49,661 nucleotides of DNA from RXOA01 sp964547105 (GCA_964547105.1 CAZJLO010000012.1:1-49661); one strand, 5' to 3'; positions 17,354 to 25,850 are shown, counted from the first letter of the stretch. The notes: generated by a model not told the origin, from the letters alone. Translations and numbers: made by a program.

Positions 17354-17600
17354 GTGAAGGAGTTCGGATTTCCGGCCGACCCGGATCGGGTGATCCCTGA
17401 GCCGACAGGGCTGACTCGCGGCAACCTGTCCGTTCAGCTGACGCGGCTGCAGGATACAGGCTATATCGACATCGCCAAGGAATTCGTCGGGCGGACTCCG
17501 CGCACGACGGCGTGTTGACGCCGGGGATTGGAGCACCTTTCTCGACTCCTCACCGCCGACCTCGTTGGCACCGTCGGCGCAGGACTTTCGTGTGAAGGAC
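17354..17600 (+). pseudogene. Decayed winged-helix transcriptional regulator
   Basis: The plus-strand frame from GTG 17354 begins VKEFGFPADPDRVIPEP and then jumps to TGLTRGNLSVQLTRL and GYIDIAKEFVGRTPRTT. The last two blocks are the recognition helix and wing of a common ArsR/MarR-like winged-helix family. The first two HTH helices that normally follow DRVI-EPAR are missing, an internal loss of about 25-30 residues. After RTT the frame hits TGA at 17517; continuation is visible as VLTPG in another frame and then GLEHLSRLLTADL. An internal deletion plus a frameshift make this a pseudogene. The end is approximate. Confidence 0.75.
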
Positions 17601-17715
17601 CCACCATCGACGGTGATGAATTCAGCAGGAACGGGGCCGTGCCAGGGCCATTTGAGGTAGGGACATGCATACCCCGTCAGGTTGTGCCCAGTTCGAATAG
17701 AACTAGGCATGTTTC

Positions 17716-17753
17716 GGTGTGTAGATGCATCAACACACACCTCCTAAGGGGGA
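17716..17753 (+). promoter_or_regulatory. Leader hairpins around the ribosome site of the CARDB protein
   Basis: GGTGTGT (17716-17722) pairs with ACACACC (17735-17741) around a 12-nt loop. Directly after, CCTCC-TAA-GGGGG (17740-17752) can fold so that the Shine-Dalgarno AAGGGGG is paired. Both structures sit within 40 nt of the ATG at 17757 and could limit or stabilise its translation; they share bases at 17740-17741, so they compete. Confidence 0.4.
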
Positions 17754-17756
17754 TCC

Positions 17757-18959
17757 ATGCACCGATCGGCTATTGTCGTCTTATTGCTTGCACTGATGAT
17801 TTCCGTCCCTTTGCTGGGACAACACGTCCTGGAACTCGAGGAATTGCACCTTGCTTCGTGGGAGAACATACCGGGCGCCGGACCCGACGCGACCGGACCG
17901 GTGAGCGGAGCGATTGTGATCGCGTGGCATGCCGAACACGGCTACGCGCGCCTGCTACCGGACTTGAACGGTGACGGCAGGGTCGATCGAGAGGACACGA
18001 TCGAGCTTGGCGCAAGGTTTCTTGAGCCGATGCGGGCGTTCGAAGGTCCGGTATCAGACCCGATGCTTGTCGATGTCTTGGCGCACTACGTCGCCGGACG
18101 CTACCCCGACACGTTTGAACTCCTCATCTACGATTCGTCGTTCCCCGAGGAGTACAGACAAGTACTCGGCCGGCCATTCGGCCGGGATGTGGTTCCAGGC
18201 ATCGAACTTGTCCTTCAGGATGAGCCGACGCACGAAACCTATGTGCGGCATCTGGAGGAGGGGCGCCCTGGTAGCGTTGGCATCGGGTTCGAGCGGGAGG
18301 CCAATCTGTTCTCGGTAAGCCGCTCCGCCGTGCTGGCCGGAGAGCCGCGTGGCTGGCCGGTTGATCTGGTGAACACAGCACACGATGCATTCGGGCCGGC
18401 GAATGTGTGGGAGACGTTCCTACGCCTGGAGGGGGAGCGCTGGCATGTCGAAGTCGATGATTTGATTCCGTTCGAAGTGTTCATTGTGCTCGTTCCCGTC
18501 CGCGAGCCCGATGCAGAGCCGCAGCCCGGCGATGATCCGGACGACCCGTCGGATCCTGGCGACGATCCGTTCGATCCTGGAGATCCGGATCCCGATCCGG
18601 CGCTGCTTCCTAACCTTTGGGTTACGAACATGACGGGCTGTTGGTCATGGTCCAATGACAGCCGAGAGCACGTCGTCGCTACGGTCACCGGAGTCGTGCA
18701 CAATGGAGGCCAAGCGTCCGCATCGGGCGTGCAGGCCAGGATCACGGCGGGCGGGAGAAGCACAACGGTGCCTGTTGGCACGATTGCTGCTGGCGGGCAG
18801 AAAATCGTGACCGCAACGATTGATGTGGGGTCGATTGACGTCGTGGGTTGGCCGGTCTCCACATCCATCACCGCGGATCCGTCCAACGCAATCGCGGAGG
18901 CGGATGAGTCGAACAACACGACCGACAGTGCCTTCCCGCAATCCAGCGACTGCTTGTAG
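17757..18959 (+). CDS. Secreted protein with dockerin-like Ca loop, acidic linker and CARDB domain
   Basis: 400 residues. The signal peptide (1-21) ends near LLGQ. Residues about 69-81 (DLNGDGRVDREDT) form an EF-hand/dockerin-type calcium loop, present once rather than as the usual duplicated pair. An uncharacterised region to about 240 follows. Then comes a linker of about 40 residues made of D, P and G (repeats of DPGD/DPDD), encoded by GATCC-rich repetitive DNA. The C-terminus from about 285 is a CARDB-type immunoglobulin-like domain (LPNLWVTNMTG at its start, ITADPSNAIAEADESNNT at its end). This architecture suits an extracellular adhesion or scaffold protein. No catalytic domain is recognised. 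Confidence 0.82.
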   Translation: MHRSAIVVLLLALMISVPLLGQHVLELEELHLASWENIPGAGPDATGPVSGAIVIAWHAEHGYARLLPDLNGDGRVDREDTIELGARFLEPMRAFEGPVSDPMLVDVLAHYVAGRYPDTFELLIYDSSFPEEYRQVLGRPFGRDVVPGIELVLQDEPTHETYVRHLEEGRPGSVGIGFEREANLFSVSRSAVLAGEPRGWPVDLVNTAHDAFGPANVWETFLRLEGERWHVEVDDLIPFEVFIVLVPVREPDAEPQPGDDPDDPSDPGDDPFDPGDPDPDPALLPNLWVTNMTGCWSWSNDSREHVVATVTGVVHNGGQASASGVQARITAGGRSTTVPVGTIAAGGQKIVTATIDVGSIDVVGWPVSTSITADPSNAIAEADESNNTTDSAFPQSSDCL

Positions 18960-19031
18960 TCCGAAGCGCCGGGCGGATCCGCTTCGATCCGATGTTCAAG
19001 GAATCCGCTCGCCGTCCCCGCTCGTCTCGTG

Positions 19032-19076
19032 ATCCGGAGACATCTCCGTTAGCGCCGGCCGGAGATGTCTCCGGAT
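19032..19076 (+). terminator. Long perfect hairpin after the CARDB protein gene
   Basis: A 17-bp perfect stem: 19032-19048 pairs with 19060-19076 (arm ATCCGGAGACATCTCCG) around an 11-nt loop, followed by TCTT. It lies 73 nt after the stop codon. The stem is unusually long and the T-tract short, so termination may be partial or the hairpin may mainly protect the 3' end. Confidence 0.7.
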
Positions 19077-19178
19077 TCTTCGTGAGGTACAATCCAGGTT
19101 TGGTTGACAAGAAACGGCGTCGCAGTTGGCGAACGGGTTGACGCCGGCAGCCAACGTCGAGTACGAAGGAGCAAGGCA

Positions 19179-20957
19179 TTGCAGTCGTTAAGGTGGGTGT
19201 TTCGCTATCTCAGGCGCTACCGGTTGCCGCTTGCGCTGACCATCATCGGCATGCTCGCTCTTGTAGGGATCCAGCTGATCGGCCCGTGGCTTGTCAAGAC
19301 GATGATCGGCGCGGTGACGGATCCGGAAGCATCCACGGAAACGATGGACCTGGTTGCCCGGCTGGCGCTGCTGGCATTGGCCGTCTACCTCATCCGGGCT
19401 TTGATGCAGTTTGTCCGAAGCTACGCGGCCCACGTCGCCGGTTGGCACGTGGTGGCCGACATCCGCAACGAAGTCTATCAACATCTGCAACGCCTCTCCC
19501 TGCGCTTTTACGAGGACAAGCAAACCGGGCAACTGATGTCGCGCACGGTGAATGACACCGACTTGCTCGAGCAGCTGGTTGCGCATGCCGTGCCGGATGT
19601 GTTGGTCAACGTGCTCATGCTCATTGGCGTCACCGCCGTGCTGGTCAGCATGAGCTGGCAGCTTGCATTGCTCTCGATGCTCCCGATTCCGCTGATCGTT
19701 CTTGCGATGCGCGGATTTGCCCGCTATGTGCGGCCTGCGTTTCGCCAACGGCAGGTGGAGTTGGGTGAGCTCAACGCTGCGTTGAACGACAACATCTCGG
19801 GGATTCGGGAGATTCAAGCGTTCACCCGGGAATATGAAGAGGGGGAGCGCATCTGGAGCCGGATTGCCCGCTATCGGGATTCCCTGCTCCGCGCGCTGCG
19901 GCTGATGGCTGTGTTTCATCCATCCGTCGAGTTCGCCGCCGCGCTGGGAACGATCATCCTCATCTACTTCGGTGGAAAAATGGTGCTGGGGGGGGCGCTT
20001 CCTGTCGCCGATCTGGTCGCGTATTTCCTCTATCTGGAGCTTCTCTACCAGCCGGTGCGTGCGCTGAGCAGTGCCTGGGAGAGCGTTCAGCAAGCATTGG
20101 CCGGCGCCGAGCGGATTGCCGAGCTTCTCGAACAGGAACCCGATGTGGCCGAGCGGATCGACGCCATCGAGTTGCCGGGGAGGTCTCGCGGAGACATCCG
20201 CTTTCGCGGGGTGAGCTTCCGGTACAGCGTTGGCGACATCGTGCTGGACAAGATTGATCTCGACGTTGCGCCGGGCTCGGTGGTGGCGCTTGTCGGGCCG
20301 ACGGGGGTGGGAAAGACGACCCTCTCGATGCTTGTTCCGCGTTTCTACGATGTGACGGAGGGCGAAATCGTGCTGGATGGGCATGATCTGCGCGACCTGA
20401 CGCTCGCAAGTCTGCGTCGGCAGATCAGTATCGTGCTTCAGGAAGTCTATCTGTTCCATGGGACGGTTCGTGAGAACATCCTGTTCGGTCGCCCCGGAGC
20501 AACGGAGAACGAGATGATCGAGGCGGCCCGTATCGCCAACGCGCACGAGTACATCGAGCAGCTTGTCGATGGCTACGACACCCTGATCGGGGAGCGGGGG
20601 GTCAAGCTTTCCGGCGGGCAGCGGCAGCGGTTGGCGATTGCCCGAGCGGTGCTGAAGGACGCGCCGATTCTGATTCTGGACGAGGCAACTTCATCGGTGG
20701 ATACCGAGACGGAATCGCTGATCCAGCAGGCATTGGAGCGGCTGATGATCGGCCGAACGACGATCGTGATCGCCCACCGCTTGTCGACGATCCGCAATGC
20801 CGACAACATCGTCGTGTTGCAGGACGGACGAATCGAGGGCCAGGGAAGCCACGAGCAGCTGATGACTCAGGACGGCCTGTATCGGTACCTCAACGAGGTC
20901 CAGATGCAGGATGAGCTGCGACACACGGCCTGCTACGAGAATCTATCCGTCGTCTAG
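19179..20957 (+). CDS. ABC exporter, fused membrane and ATPase domains (MsbA/LmrA-like)
   Basis: Half-size exporter that would work as a homodimer: about 592 residues with six TM helices (about 1-310) and one ATPase domain. Landmarks are the FYEDKQTGQLMSRTVNDTD intracellular loop, Walker A GPTGVGKTT, Q-loop IVLQEVYLFHGTVRENI, signature LSGGQRQR, Walker B ILILDEATSSVD and H-loop IAHRLST. All catalytic residues are intact. I chose TTG 19179 because AAGGAG (19166-19171) sits 7 nt before it; TTG 19104 is possible but has no ribosome site. The substrate (lipid, drug or peptide) cannot be told from the sequence. Confidence 0.92.
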   Translation: MQSLRWVFRYLRRYRLPLALTIIGMLALVGIQLIGPWLVKTMIGAVTDPEASTETMDLVARLALLALAVYLIRALMQFVRSYAAHVAGWHVVADIRNEVYQHLQRLSLRFYEDKQTGQLMSRTVNDTDLLEQLVAHAVPDVLVNVLMLIGVTAVLVSMSWQLALLSMLPIPLIVLAMRGFARYVRPAFRQRQVELGELNAALNDNISGIREIQAFTREYEEGERIWSRIARYRDSLLRALRLMAVFHPSVEFAAALGTIILIYFGGKMVLGGALPVADLVAYFLYLELLYQPVRALSSAWESVQQALAGAERIAELLEQEPDVAERIDAIELPGRSRGDIRFRGVSFRYSVGDIVLDKIDLDVAPGSVVALVGPTGVGKTTLSMLVPRFYDVTEGEIVLDGHDLRDLTLASLRRQISIVLQEVYLFHGTVRENILFGRPGATENEMIEAARIANAHEYIEQLVDGYDTLIGERGVKLSGGQRQRLAIARAVLKDAPILILDEATSSVDTETESLIQQALERLMIGRTTIVIAHRLSTIRNADNIVVLQDGRIEGQGSHEQLMTQDGLYRYLNEVQMQDELRHTACYENLSVV

Positions 20958-21040
20958 TCAGGACTTCGGCGATACTCCCGCAGGTGGCTGCTTCCGGCAG
21001 CGGATGTTCTTCCATCGGCGTCAGCCGGCAGCGATTGCAT

Positions 21041-21790
21041 TCAGCGACTCAAGGCTACGGCGATCAACCGCTTGGCCGAGTCAGGGCTGTAGGGAGTCCC
21101 GGCCCAATCGCCACAGAACCGTGGATCGGGGAAGTCCGCAGCGGCGAAGAGTCGTTGCCAATCGAGCTGTAAACGAATGCGCAACTGCACAACGTTCTCT
21201 TCGATCAACGGCCTGCCATCCGAGTGAAACAAGTCTACGATATGGACGCTCATCAGGGTCGCTTCGTACTCCATGATCATGAGCCTCGTAAGTTCGGGGC
21301 TGTCGATGATCACGTCATAGAGCGGTGGGTTTCGCATAGACGCATCGTTTTGCCCTTGATCGATGATGAGCAGTCCGCCAGGCCGGAGAACAGCGGACAT
21401 GGATCGAAGCGCGCGGACAACGTCTTGGTCGTCATGGAGTTCGTTGATGGAGTTGCTGAGGCAGACTACAGCATCAAAGCGATGATGAAAGTGCTGATCG
21501 AGCCTGCGGAAATCGATACAGTGCAGCGGAATGTCATGAAGATGCGCGCGTTTGAGGTTTGCATCGGCTTGCGTGAGCATAGCCCTCGAGAGATCGGATC
21601 CTTCAACGTGGATTCCCATCTGATGGAATGCGATGAGGTCTTGACCTGTTCCACAAGAGCAGTCCAACACGGACTGCACGGAGTGATCCTCGAACAGTGT
21701 CCGAAAGAACTCCCTCCGGCGTGGGTTCTCACAGTGCATTCGATCGTATCGACAGGCAAGCCTTTCGTAGGGATCACATTGCTTGTGCAT
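21041..21790 (-). CDS. Class I SAM-dependent methyltransferase
   Basis: A 249-residue methyltransferase. Motif I is VLDCSCGTGQD (41-51) and the motif II acidic residue is in VEGSDLSRAML (about 62-72). RFDAVVCLSNSINEL is motif IV, and LRPGGLLIIDQG is the post-motif IV strand. The closest family type is Methyltransf_25, which includes glycine/sarcosine-type enzymes, but the substrate is not predictable. Its ribosome site (GAGG) overlaps the end of a 60-residue ORF that stops 9 nt upstream, so the two are probably co-translated. Base composition is less GC-rich than the neighbours, which fits acquisition by transfer. Confidence 0.87.
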   Translation of the reverse strand: MHKQCDPYERLACRYDRMHCENPRRREFFRTLFEDHSVQSVLDCSCGTGQDLIAFHQMGIHVEGSDLSRAMLTQADANLKRAHLHDIPLHCIDFRRLDQHFHHRFDAVVCLSNSINELHDDQDVVRALRSMSAVLRPGGLLIIDQGQNDASMRNPPLYDVIIDSPELTRLMIMEYEATLMSVHIVDLFHSDGRPLIEENVVQLRIRLQLDWQRLFAAADFPDPRFCGDWAGTPYSPDSAKRLIAVALSR

Positions 21791-21799
21791 GCGGGGTCC

Positions 21800-21982
21800 T
21801 CATTCCTCTCCGACCAACAGCCAGGGCATACGTTTCACACTTGCCATCATCTCACGGACTGCAGGCGGGTTGCCGTGTTGCGAAAAAAAGTGTGCCTCAT
21901 TCAACCTAGATTGTCCAGTGTCACACAGGTGTTCACATGCCGCTGTGTAGCGTTGTTGGTGATGATCCGAGAAACCCCGCAT
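21800..21982 (-). CDS. Small protein upstream of the methyltransferase
   Basis: 60 residues, no family recognised. The ATG at 21982 has a strong AAGGGGAG 6 nt before it, and the gene ends 9 nt before the methyltransferase ATG, so it behaves as the first gene of a two-gene operon. The sequence has three His and two Cys in the first 20 residues (SDHHQQ, AACEHLCD), then an amphipathic stretch AVREMMASVKRMPWLLV near the C-terminus. It could be a subunit, a small binding protein or a peptide substrate of the methyltransferase; no evidence decides among these. Confidence 0.55.
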   Translation of the reverse strand: MRGFSDHHQQRYTAACEHLCDTGQSRLNEAHFFSQHGNPPAVREMMASVKRMPWLLVGEE

Positions 21983-23131
21983 GGTGCACTCCCCTTGATC
22001 CAGCCACCGAATGGACCGTGGAACGTATCGCTGTTGTCATGGTTCCTCGGTGGTGGGGAGGGGAGGGGGATCTGCCAGTCGATTGGTTCGGTATCCTTAC
22101 TGAGGTCGCTTGAAACTGTAGAACTTGATGAAGGAAGCAAGCGAGGATTGGGGTTGGTGCCGCCGTCGGAAGTAGCGTTGGCGTGACAGGATTCTCAAGC
22201 GCCCGTGAAGAATCGTTCCGTGCGTGCGGGGTACGACTCTATTGGTCCTGGTCCATGTGCGTCGGCGTTGTATTCGTGTGTATCGGACCGCCCGGGCAGA
22301 TGCATATTGCATCAAAGGGCCCTCAGATTCACTCCCTTCGCGCATCAACGCACCCTTCTCGGCCTCGATGGTCACGGCGTCTCCGACGAGCCCGACCGCT
22401 ACAGCTTCCCACTCCCTCCGAGTTCTCGATAGAGAACGTGTGCCGATGCCGACTTCGCCAACGAGAAACCGACCCCAGCACACCCGTTCTGACCCGTAGC
22501 TGTCTCGGTCTCCGGGAAGCGATGCCGGTGGAGTCGTTTTGCTCTCCTGAGCCGGTTCCGTAGCAGGTGAAGGGGCTGTTCCAGCGGCAACACAGCATTC
22601 GCGGGGCCTTGCTCATGGCATGTAGCGCGAATGCTCTCAGACTTCAGGGGGGCGCAGAACTTGGGAACGACGGAGGTGCACCCTATCCTTGAGGCTGCGG
22701 CAGCCTTCCAGGATCAGTCCTGAGTATATGGCCTCGAGGTGTGGCTCTGTTTCCTTTGCGAGCCGCAGTCTCAAATGCTGTTGCGTAGCTCAGCAAGCAA
22801 GCCTCAGACTGCGTTTCGAAGTGGAACGCGAATCGTCGATGCTTTGATGCCCATTCGGCCGACATCGTAAACGCGCACGGCGGTTCGGGAAGATTTCGAT
22901 ACACGACGCGGGGAGCGGCTTTCGGATGGGGATGGACGCGTGTGAACACCAGGCACTGGCGTACGCCTACAAGCTTCACGGTACGTGCATCTTGGCATTT
23001 GGGAAGCGTTATGCCGGACGGAGGGCGATGTCGCAGGGTAAAAGACCGACCCCGAGATCGAACACCGGGGCCGATTCCTTTAGGAAACGAAAGAGATCTC
23101 GAATGCTATGTTCTTAGGCCATTCAGCGGAT
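21983..23131. other. Gene-poor stretch of about 1.1 kb
   Basis: No gene on either strand passes inspection: open frames are short, lack ribosome sites and give low-complexity or Arg-rich translations. The right end contains the terminator of the small secreted peptide gene (23040-23075). The stretch reads like decayed or foreign DNA; I could not identify any ancestor. Confidence 0.45.
23040..23075 (-). terminator. Intrinsic terminator of the small secreted peptide gene
   Basis: On the minus strand a stem of about 10 bp (positions 75-66 with 54-45 of the 23,000 block, including two G-U pairs) closes an 11-nt loop, and CTTTT follows. It lies about 57 nt past the stop codon at 23132. Confidence 0.7.
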
Positions 23132-23353
23132 TCAGAAACCGCTGCCATCGGGGATTCCATCTCCCGAATTCGGGGCAGGACCAGCCGGCTCGGCTTCGCC
23201 GAAAGGACCAGGCTGCGAATCGAATTGGCTGCCGTCAGAAACCCCATCACCAGCGTTGGAGGACGGTCCGTCATAGCCGTTGGCTGCAAGCGCAACGACC
23301 GCGGTTGACAGGACCAGAAGCATCAAAACCACAAGAGCTAGAGCCTTCTTCAT
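23132..23353 (-). CDS. Small secreted GDG-repeat peptide
   Basis: 73 residues: a signal peptide (1-24, MKKALALVVLM..., cut after ALA) and a mature part of about 49 residues rich in G, D, S and P. Two copies of one motif are visible, NAGDGVSDGSQF (33-44) and NSGDGIPDGSGF (62-73), the second forming the exact C-terminus. The GDGxxDG pattern resembles calcium-binding loops. GAGGAGG precedes the ATG, a hairpin sits right before that site, and a good terminator follows, so it looks like a real and well-expressed monocistronic gene. Function unknown; msrA lies upstream on the same strand. Confidence 0.75.
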   Translation of the reverse strand: MKKALALVVLMLLVLSTAVVALAANGYDGPSSNAGDGVSDGSQFDSQPGPFGEAEPAGPAPNSGDGIPDGSGF

Positions 23354-23364
23354 CCCAACCTCCT

Positions 23365-23382
23365 CGCACAAAGATGTGTGCG
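23365..23382 (-). promoter_or_regulatory. Leader hairpin before the small peptide gene
   Basis: CGCACA (23365-23370) and TGTGCG (23377-23382) form a perfect 6-bp stem with a 6-nt loop, directly adjacent to the GAGGAGG ribosome site of the gene starting at 23353. A -10-like TACAAT lies about 30 nt further upstream on the minus strand. Confidence 0.4.
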
Positions 23383-23607
23383 GCCATTTGTTTCGAATGT
23401 AGCATTGTACCTCGCAACTACATGCGGAAGAAATGGAAGAAAGATTCTGCTTCATCGCGAGGAAGGAAGCTTGCAGCAAGGGGGCTGGGGTCGCAAGAAC
23501 GCAATGGATCAACCGCGGGGTCGGATGGTACTGTGAGTGACGTCGGAGCGGCTTATGCTGGGGGAGTCGTCGTCGGAACGGTGGGCATCGTGGTTCCTTA
23601 CCACCAC

Positions 23608-24192
23608 TCATAGTTGGCTCGTCGGCGGAGTAAGAGGAGCGTCGCGCCTTTTCCATGTGTCTTTCAAGTAGGCCTCTCTTCCGGATGCTGAACTGTAGGC
23701 CTTGTATTGCGCGATGTGCTTCCTGCTATAGTCCTGATGGTACTCCTCTGCAGGGTAGAAGGTGCGGGCTGGAAGGATCCGGGTGGCAATAGGCTTGTCG
23801 AAGACGCCGGATGCTTCGAGTGCGTGCTTTGAGGCCTCGGCGATCGTCCTCTGCTCCTCGTCAAGGTAGAAGATCGCCGTGTGGTACTGGCTACCGCGGT
23901 CGTGGAACTGCCCGCCCGCATCGGTCGGGTTGACGCTACGCCAGAATTGCCCGAGCAGCGCTTCGTAGGTGATCCGCGCCGGATCGTACCGAACAAGCAC
24001 CGCCTCGAAATGGCCGGTGGTCCCGGCGGACACCTGTTCATAGGCTGGATTCTCCACCCTACCGCCGGTGTAGCCGGAAATCGCTTCGACGACGCCGGGC
24101 ATCAGTCGGAAGGCCGCCTCGATGCACCAGAAGCATCCCCCGGCGAAAATCGCTTCCTTCGCGATCGTGTCTGAATCTTGGGTCGTGCTCAT
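23608..24192 (-). CDS. msrA: Peptide methionine (S)-S-oxide reductase MsrA
   Basis: Reduces methionine-S-sulfoxide, free or in proteins, in the cytosol. 194 residues with the catalytic GCFWC motif (19-23; nucleophile Cys20), the family blocks ISGYTGGRVENPAYEQVSAG and HFEAV, FWRSVNPTDAGGQFHDRGSQY, and YPAEEYHQDY. The start at 24192 follows AAGAGGAG; the open frame extends 12 residues further upstream without a ribosome site. No MsrB domain is fused. It implies some exposure to oxidants. No signal peptide. Confidence 0.97.
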   Translation of the reverse strand: MSTTQDSDTIAKEAIFAGGCFWCIEAAFRLMPGVVEAISGYTGGRVENPAYEQVSAGTTGHFEAVLVRYDPARITYEALLGQFWRSVNPTDAGGQFHDRGSQYHTAIFYLDEEQRTIAEASKHALEASGVFDKPIATRILPARTFYPAEEYHQDYSRKHIAQYKAYSSASGREAYLKDTWKRRDAPLTPPTSQL

Positions 24193-24601
24193 TGCACTCT
24201 CCTCTTCATCTGGCGGTGTGTCCGCCATTGCTCTTGTCGGCTGCCACAGACGAGCCTCGGCGCAAGTGTTGATCCATCATCGACTCGTGATGAGACGTCG
24301 TGTGCGTGAGATTCGAATGGAGAACCGATGGGCATTCAGCGAGGGCTGCACACGCCAGGCTTTCGCGACGCCCACTTGCGGCTTGAGCCCTGGCCCAAGC
24401 CCAAGCTCGCGCACGGCCGTGCTCGGATGGGCAAGGAGCAAAAAGGGCTGTTGCTCAAACGATTTCAAGGTGCAAGGATCTGCTTTGTTGGCAGGCCGGG
24501 TGAGAAGGTCGCATGCCGCAGAGTTGCTCGGTGATGCGCCGCACGATTTCCAGTCCGGCGTCGAAAGCTGTTTGGCCCGCCTCAAGCAGGCTCCTCCGAG
24601 A
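24193..24601. other. Intergenic region without a gene
   Basis: About 410 bp. A plus-strand frame around 24328-24534 is open but has no coding character. A 12-bp palindrome GCACGGCCGTGC occurs near 24411-24422. I see nothing else. Confidence 0.4.
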
Positions 24602-25162
24602 CTAGGTCCCGCCCTTGGCACCGTAGTTGATCTTGTCGCGCTCGATCGCCTCCAACGCGGGGGCCATGATGGCGGGTTCCAGGATGTAGTGGATCCGCGA
24701 ACCGCTGTCCGCAGCCAGCCCGAGCGGGTCGAGCGCCAGGGCGTCCGAGACGTACTGCGGCTTCTTGACGACACACACCGAACATGCGAACGTTTCGTCT
24801 TCCTGCAGGGCAACTCCGGCTTCTCGGAACGCCTCTTGCATCTTCCTGCTGAACAACATTGCCGTCGACTTTTCGGAGAAGATTTTCGTTCGAATGTCGC
24901 CCGATCGTGGACCGCATGGGGGCCTTGGGGGGAGCTTCAGCTTCCCGAAGAGCCGCTCCCAGGCGGCCTGGATCTCTTGATAGAGGAGCCAAAGCTTCTC
25001 GTCCCACCCAGCGGCGTGTGCGCCTCTTGCGGCCGCGACTGCGGCGTAGTCTCTCATACACGCAAAGTAGGCTTCGCTCGCCTCATCGTGTTCCGGACTC
25101 CCAAGGCCATACACCGCAAGAGTCTCCTGCATCGCTGCGTACTCCTCGTGACAGGGCGCCAT
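24602..25162 (-). CDS. Hypothetical cytosolic protein
   Basis: 186 residues, family not recognised. AAGGAGGG precedes the ATG at ideal spacing, so I accept it as a gene. The N-terminal half is helical, with many Ala and Glu (MQETLAVYGLGSPEHDEASE). The middle is basic (LKLPPRPPCGPRSG), and the C-terminal half has CSVCVVKKPQYVSDALALD followed by a hydrophobic SRIHYILEPAIMAPALEAIE segment. Six cysteines are spread along the chain; the C-x2-C at about 127-130 is the only close pair. No signal peptide or TM helix. It lies in the gene-poor region and has no partner. Confidence 0.65.
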   Translation of the reverse strand: MAPCHEEYAAMQETLAVYGLGSPEHDEASEAYFACMRDYAAVAAARGAHAAGWDEKLWLLYQEIQAAWERLFGKLKLPPRPPCGPRSGDIRTKIFSEKSTAMLFSRKMQEAFREAGVALQEDETFACSVCVVKKPQYVSDALALDPLGLAADSGSRIHYILEPAIMAPALEAIERDKINYGAKGGT

Positions 25163-25850
25163 CTCGTCCCTCCTTGTTGAGCATCCGTTGTCGGGGCCTC
25201 CGTCGAGCCGGCGCGTTTGAATGGATCAACGCGACGCACCGTGCGCAACAGCATACGTTCTGGGAGGAAACGAGAGCAATTCGAGAGAGCGTTGCGTTAA
25301 GCGTGCGAGAGATCAGGGCACGGACAAGAAGACACCGTTTGCTTTGCACGGAGCAAAACCGTGGTGTTCTCGTCCGCCCCTACGCCATCGGCTCGCCGAG
25401 AACCTCCACCTCATCCAGCGCATTCCCTGACAAGGAGTCCAGCTTGCTGGATCGCGGTGCGCCTTGCAGCCGACATCGACGCCAACACAGAGGTGGGGGT
25501 CCATGCGTGTGCCTCCCTGCAAAACGAGTTTGCTCATCCAGGCGATCTCGTCTACTGCTCAGAGCCACCGGCAACTCGTCGGAGTTGCTTAGCACCATCC
25601 CGGCAGACATTCCTGGACGGCACAGAAAGACGAGGGCGGCATTTCAGAGCCGAGAGGTCAGAGACCGCGGACCCCATGAGCCACACCCCCGTCGAAGCCA
25701 GTCTACATCAACGGAGGTGTTCCCGTCTCCGTACAAAATCCAATGGTAGACCCCATCCGGTGCGATTGGCCAGGGGGAGGAAGGGGGAGTACGATTCAGC
25801 AGAAGCGGAGGGATCGGTTGAATCCGCCTAGGCAGGACAAGGGGGATGGA
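25163..25850. other. Gene-poor stretch with a possible transposase trace
   Basis: About 690 bp without an intact gene. On the minus strand near 25440-25505, MDPHLCVGVDVGCKAHR resembles the N-terminus of IS110-type transposases (first catalytic Asp region), but the frame breaks at once and no terminal repeats are visible. I treat it as a weak hint of an old insertion, not as an annotated element. Confidence 0.3.

Noticed and set aside
16976..17740. Minus-strand open frame of about 250 codons across the regulator pseudogene
   Set aside because: The opposite strand carries clear winged-helix motifs; the minus-strand translation has no domain and no ribosome site, apart from one hydrophobic stretch near its end.
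18530..18600. GATCC-rich repetitive DNA that could be a short tandem repeat array
   Set aside because: It is in frame and encodes the D/P/G linker of the secreted protein, so it is explained as coding low complexity.
2703..22316. GATGCATATTGCAT occurs at about 2705 and 22299
   Set aside because: A shared 14-mer between two sites is expected by chance in a window this size, and the flanks are unrelated.
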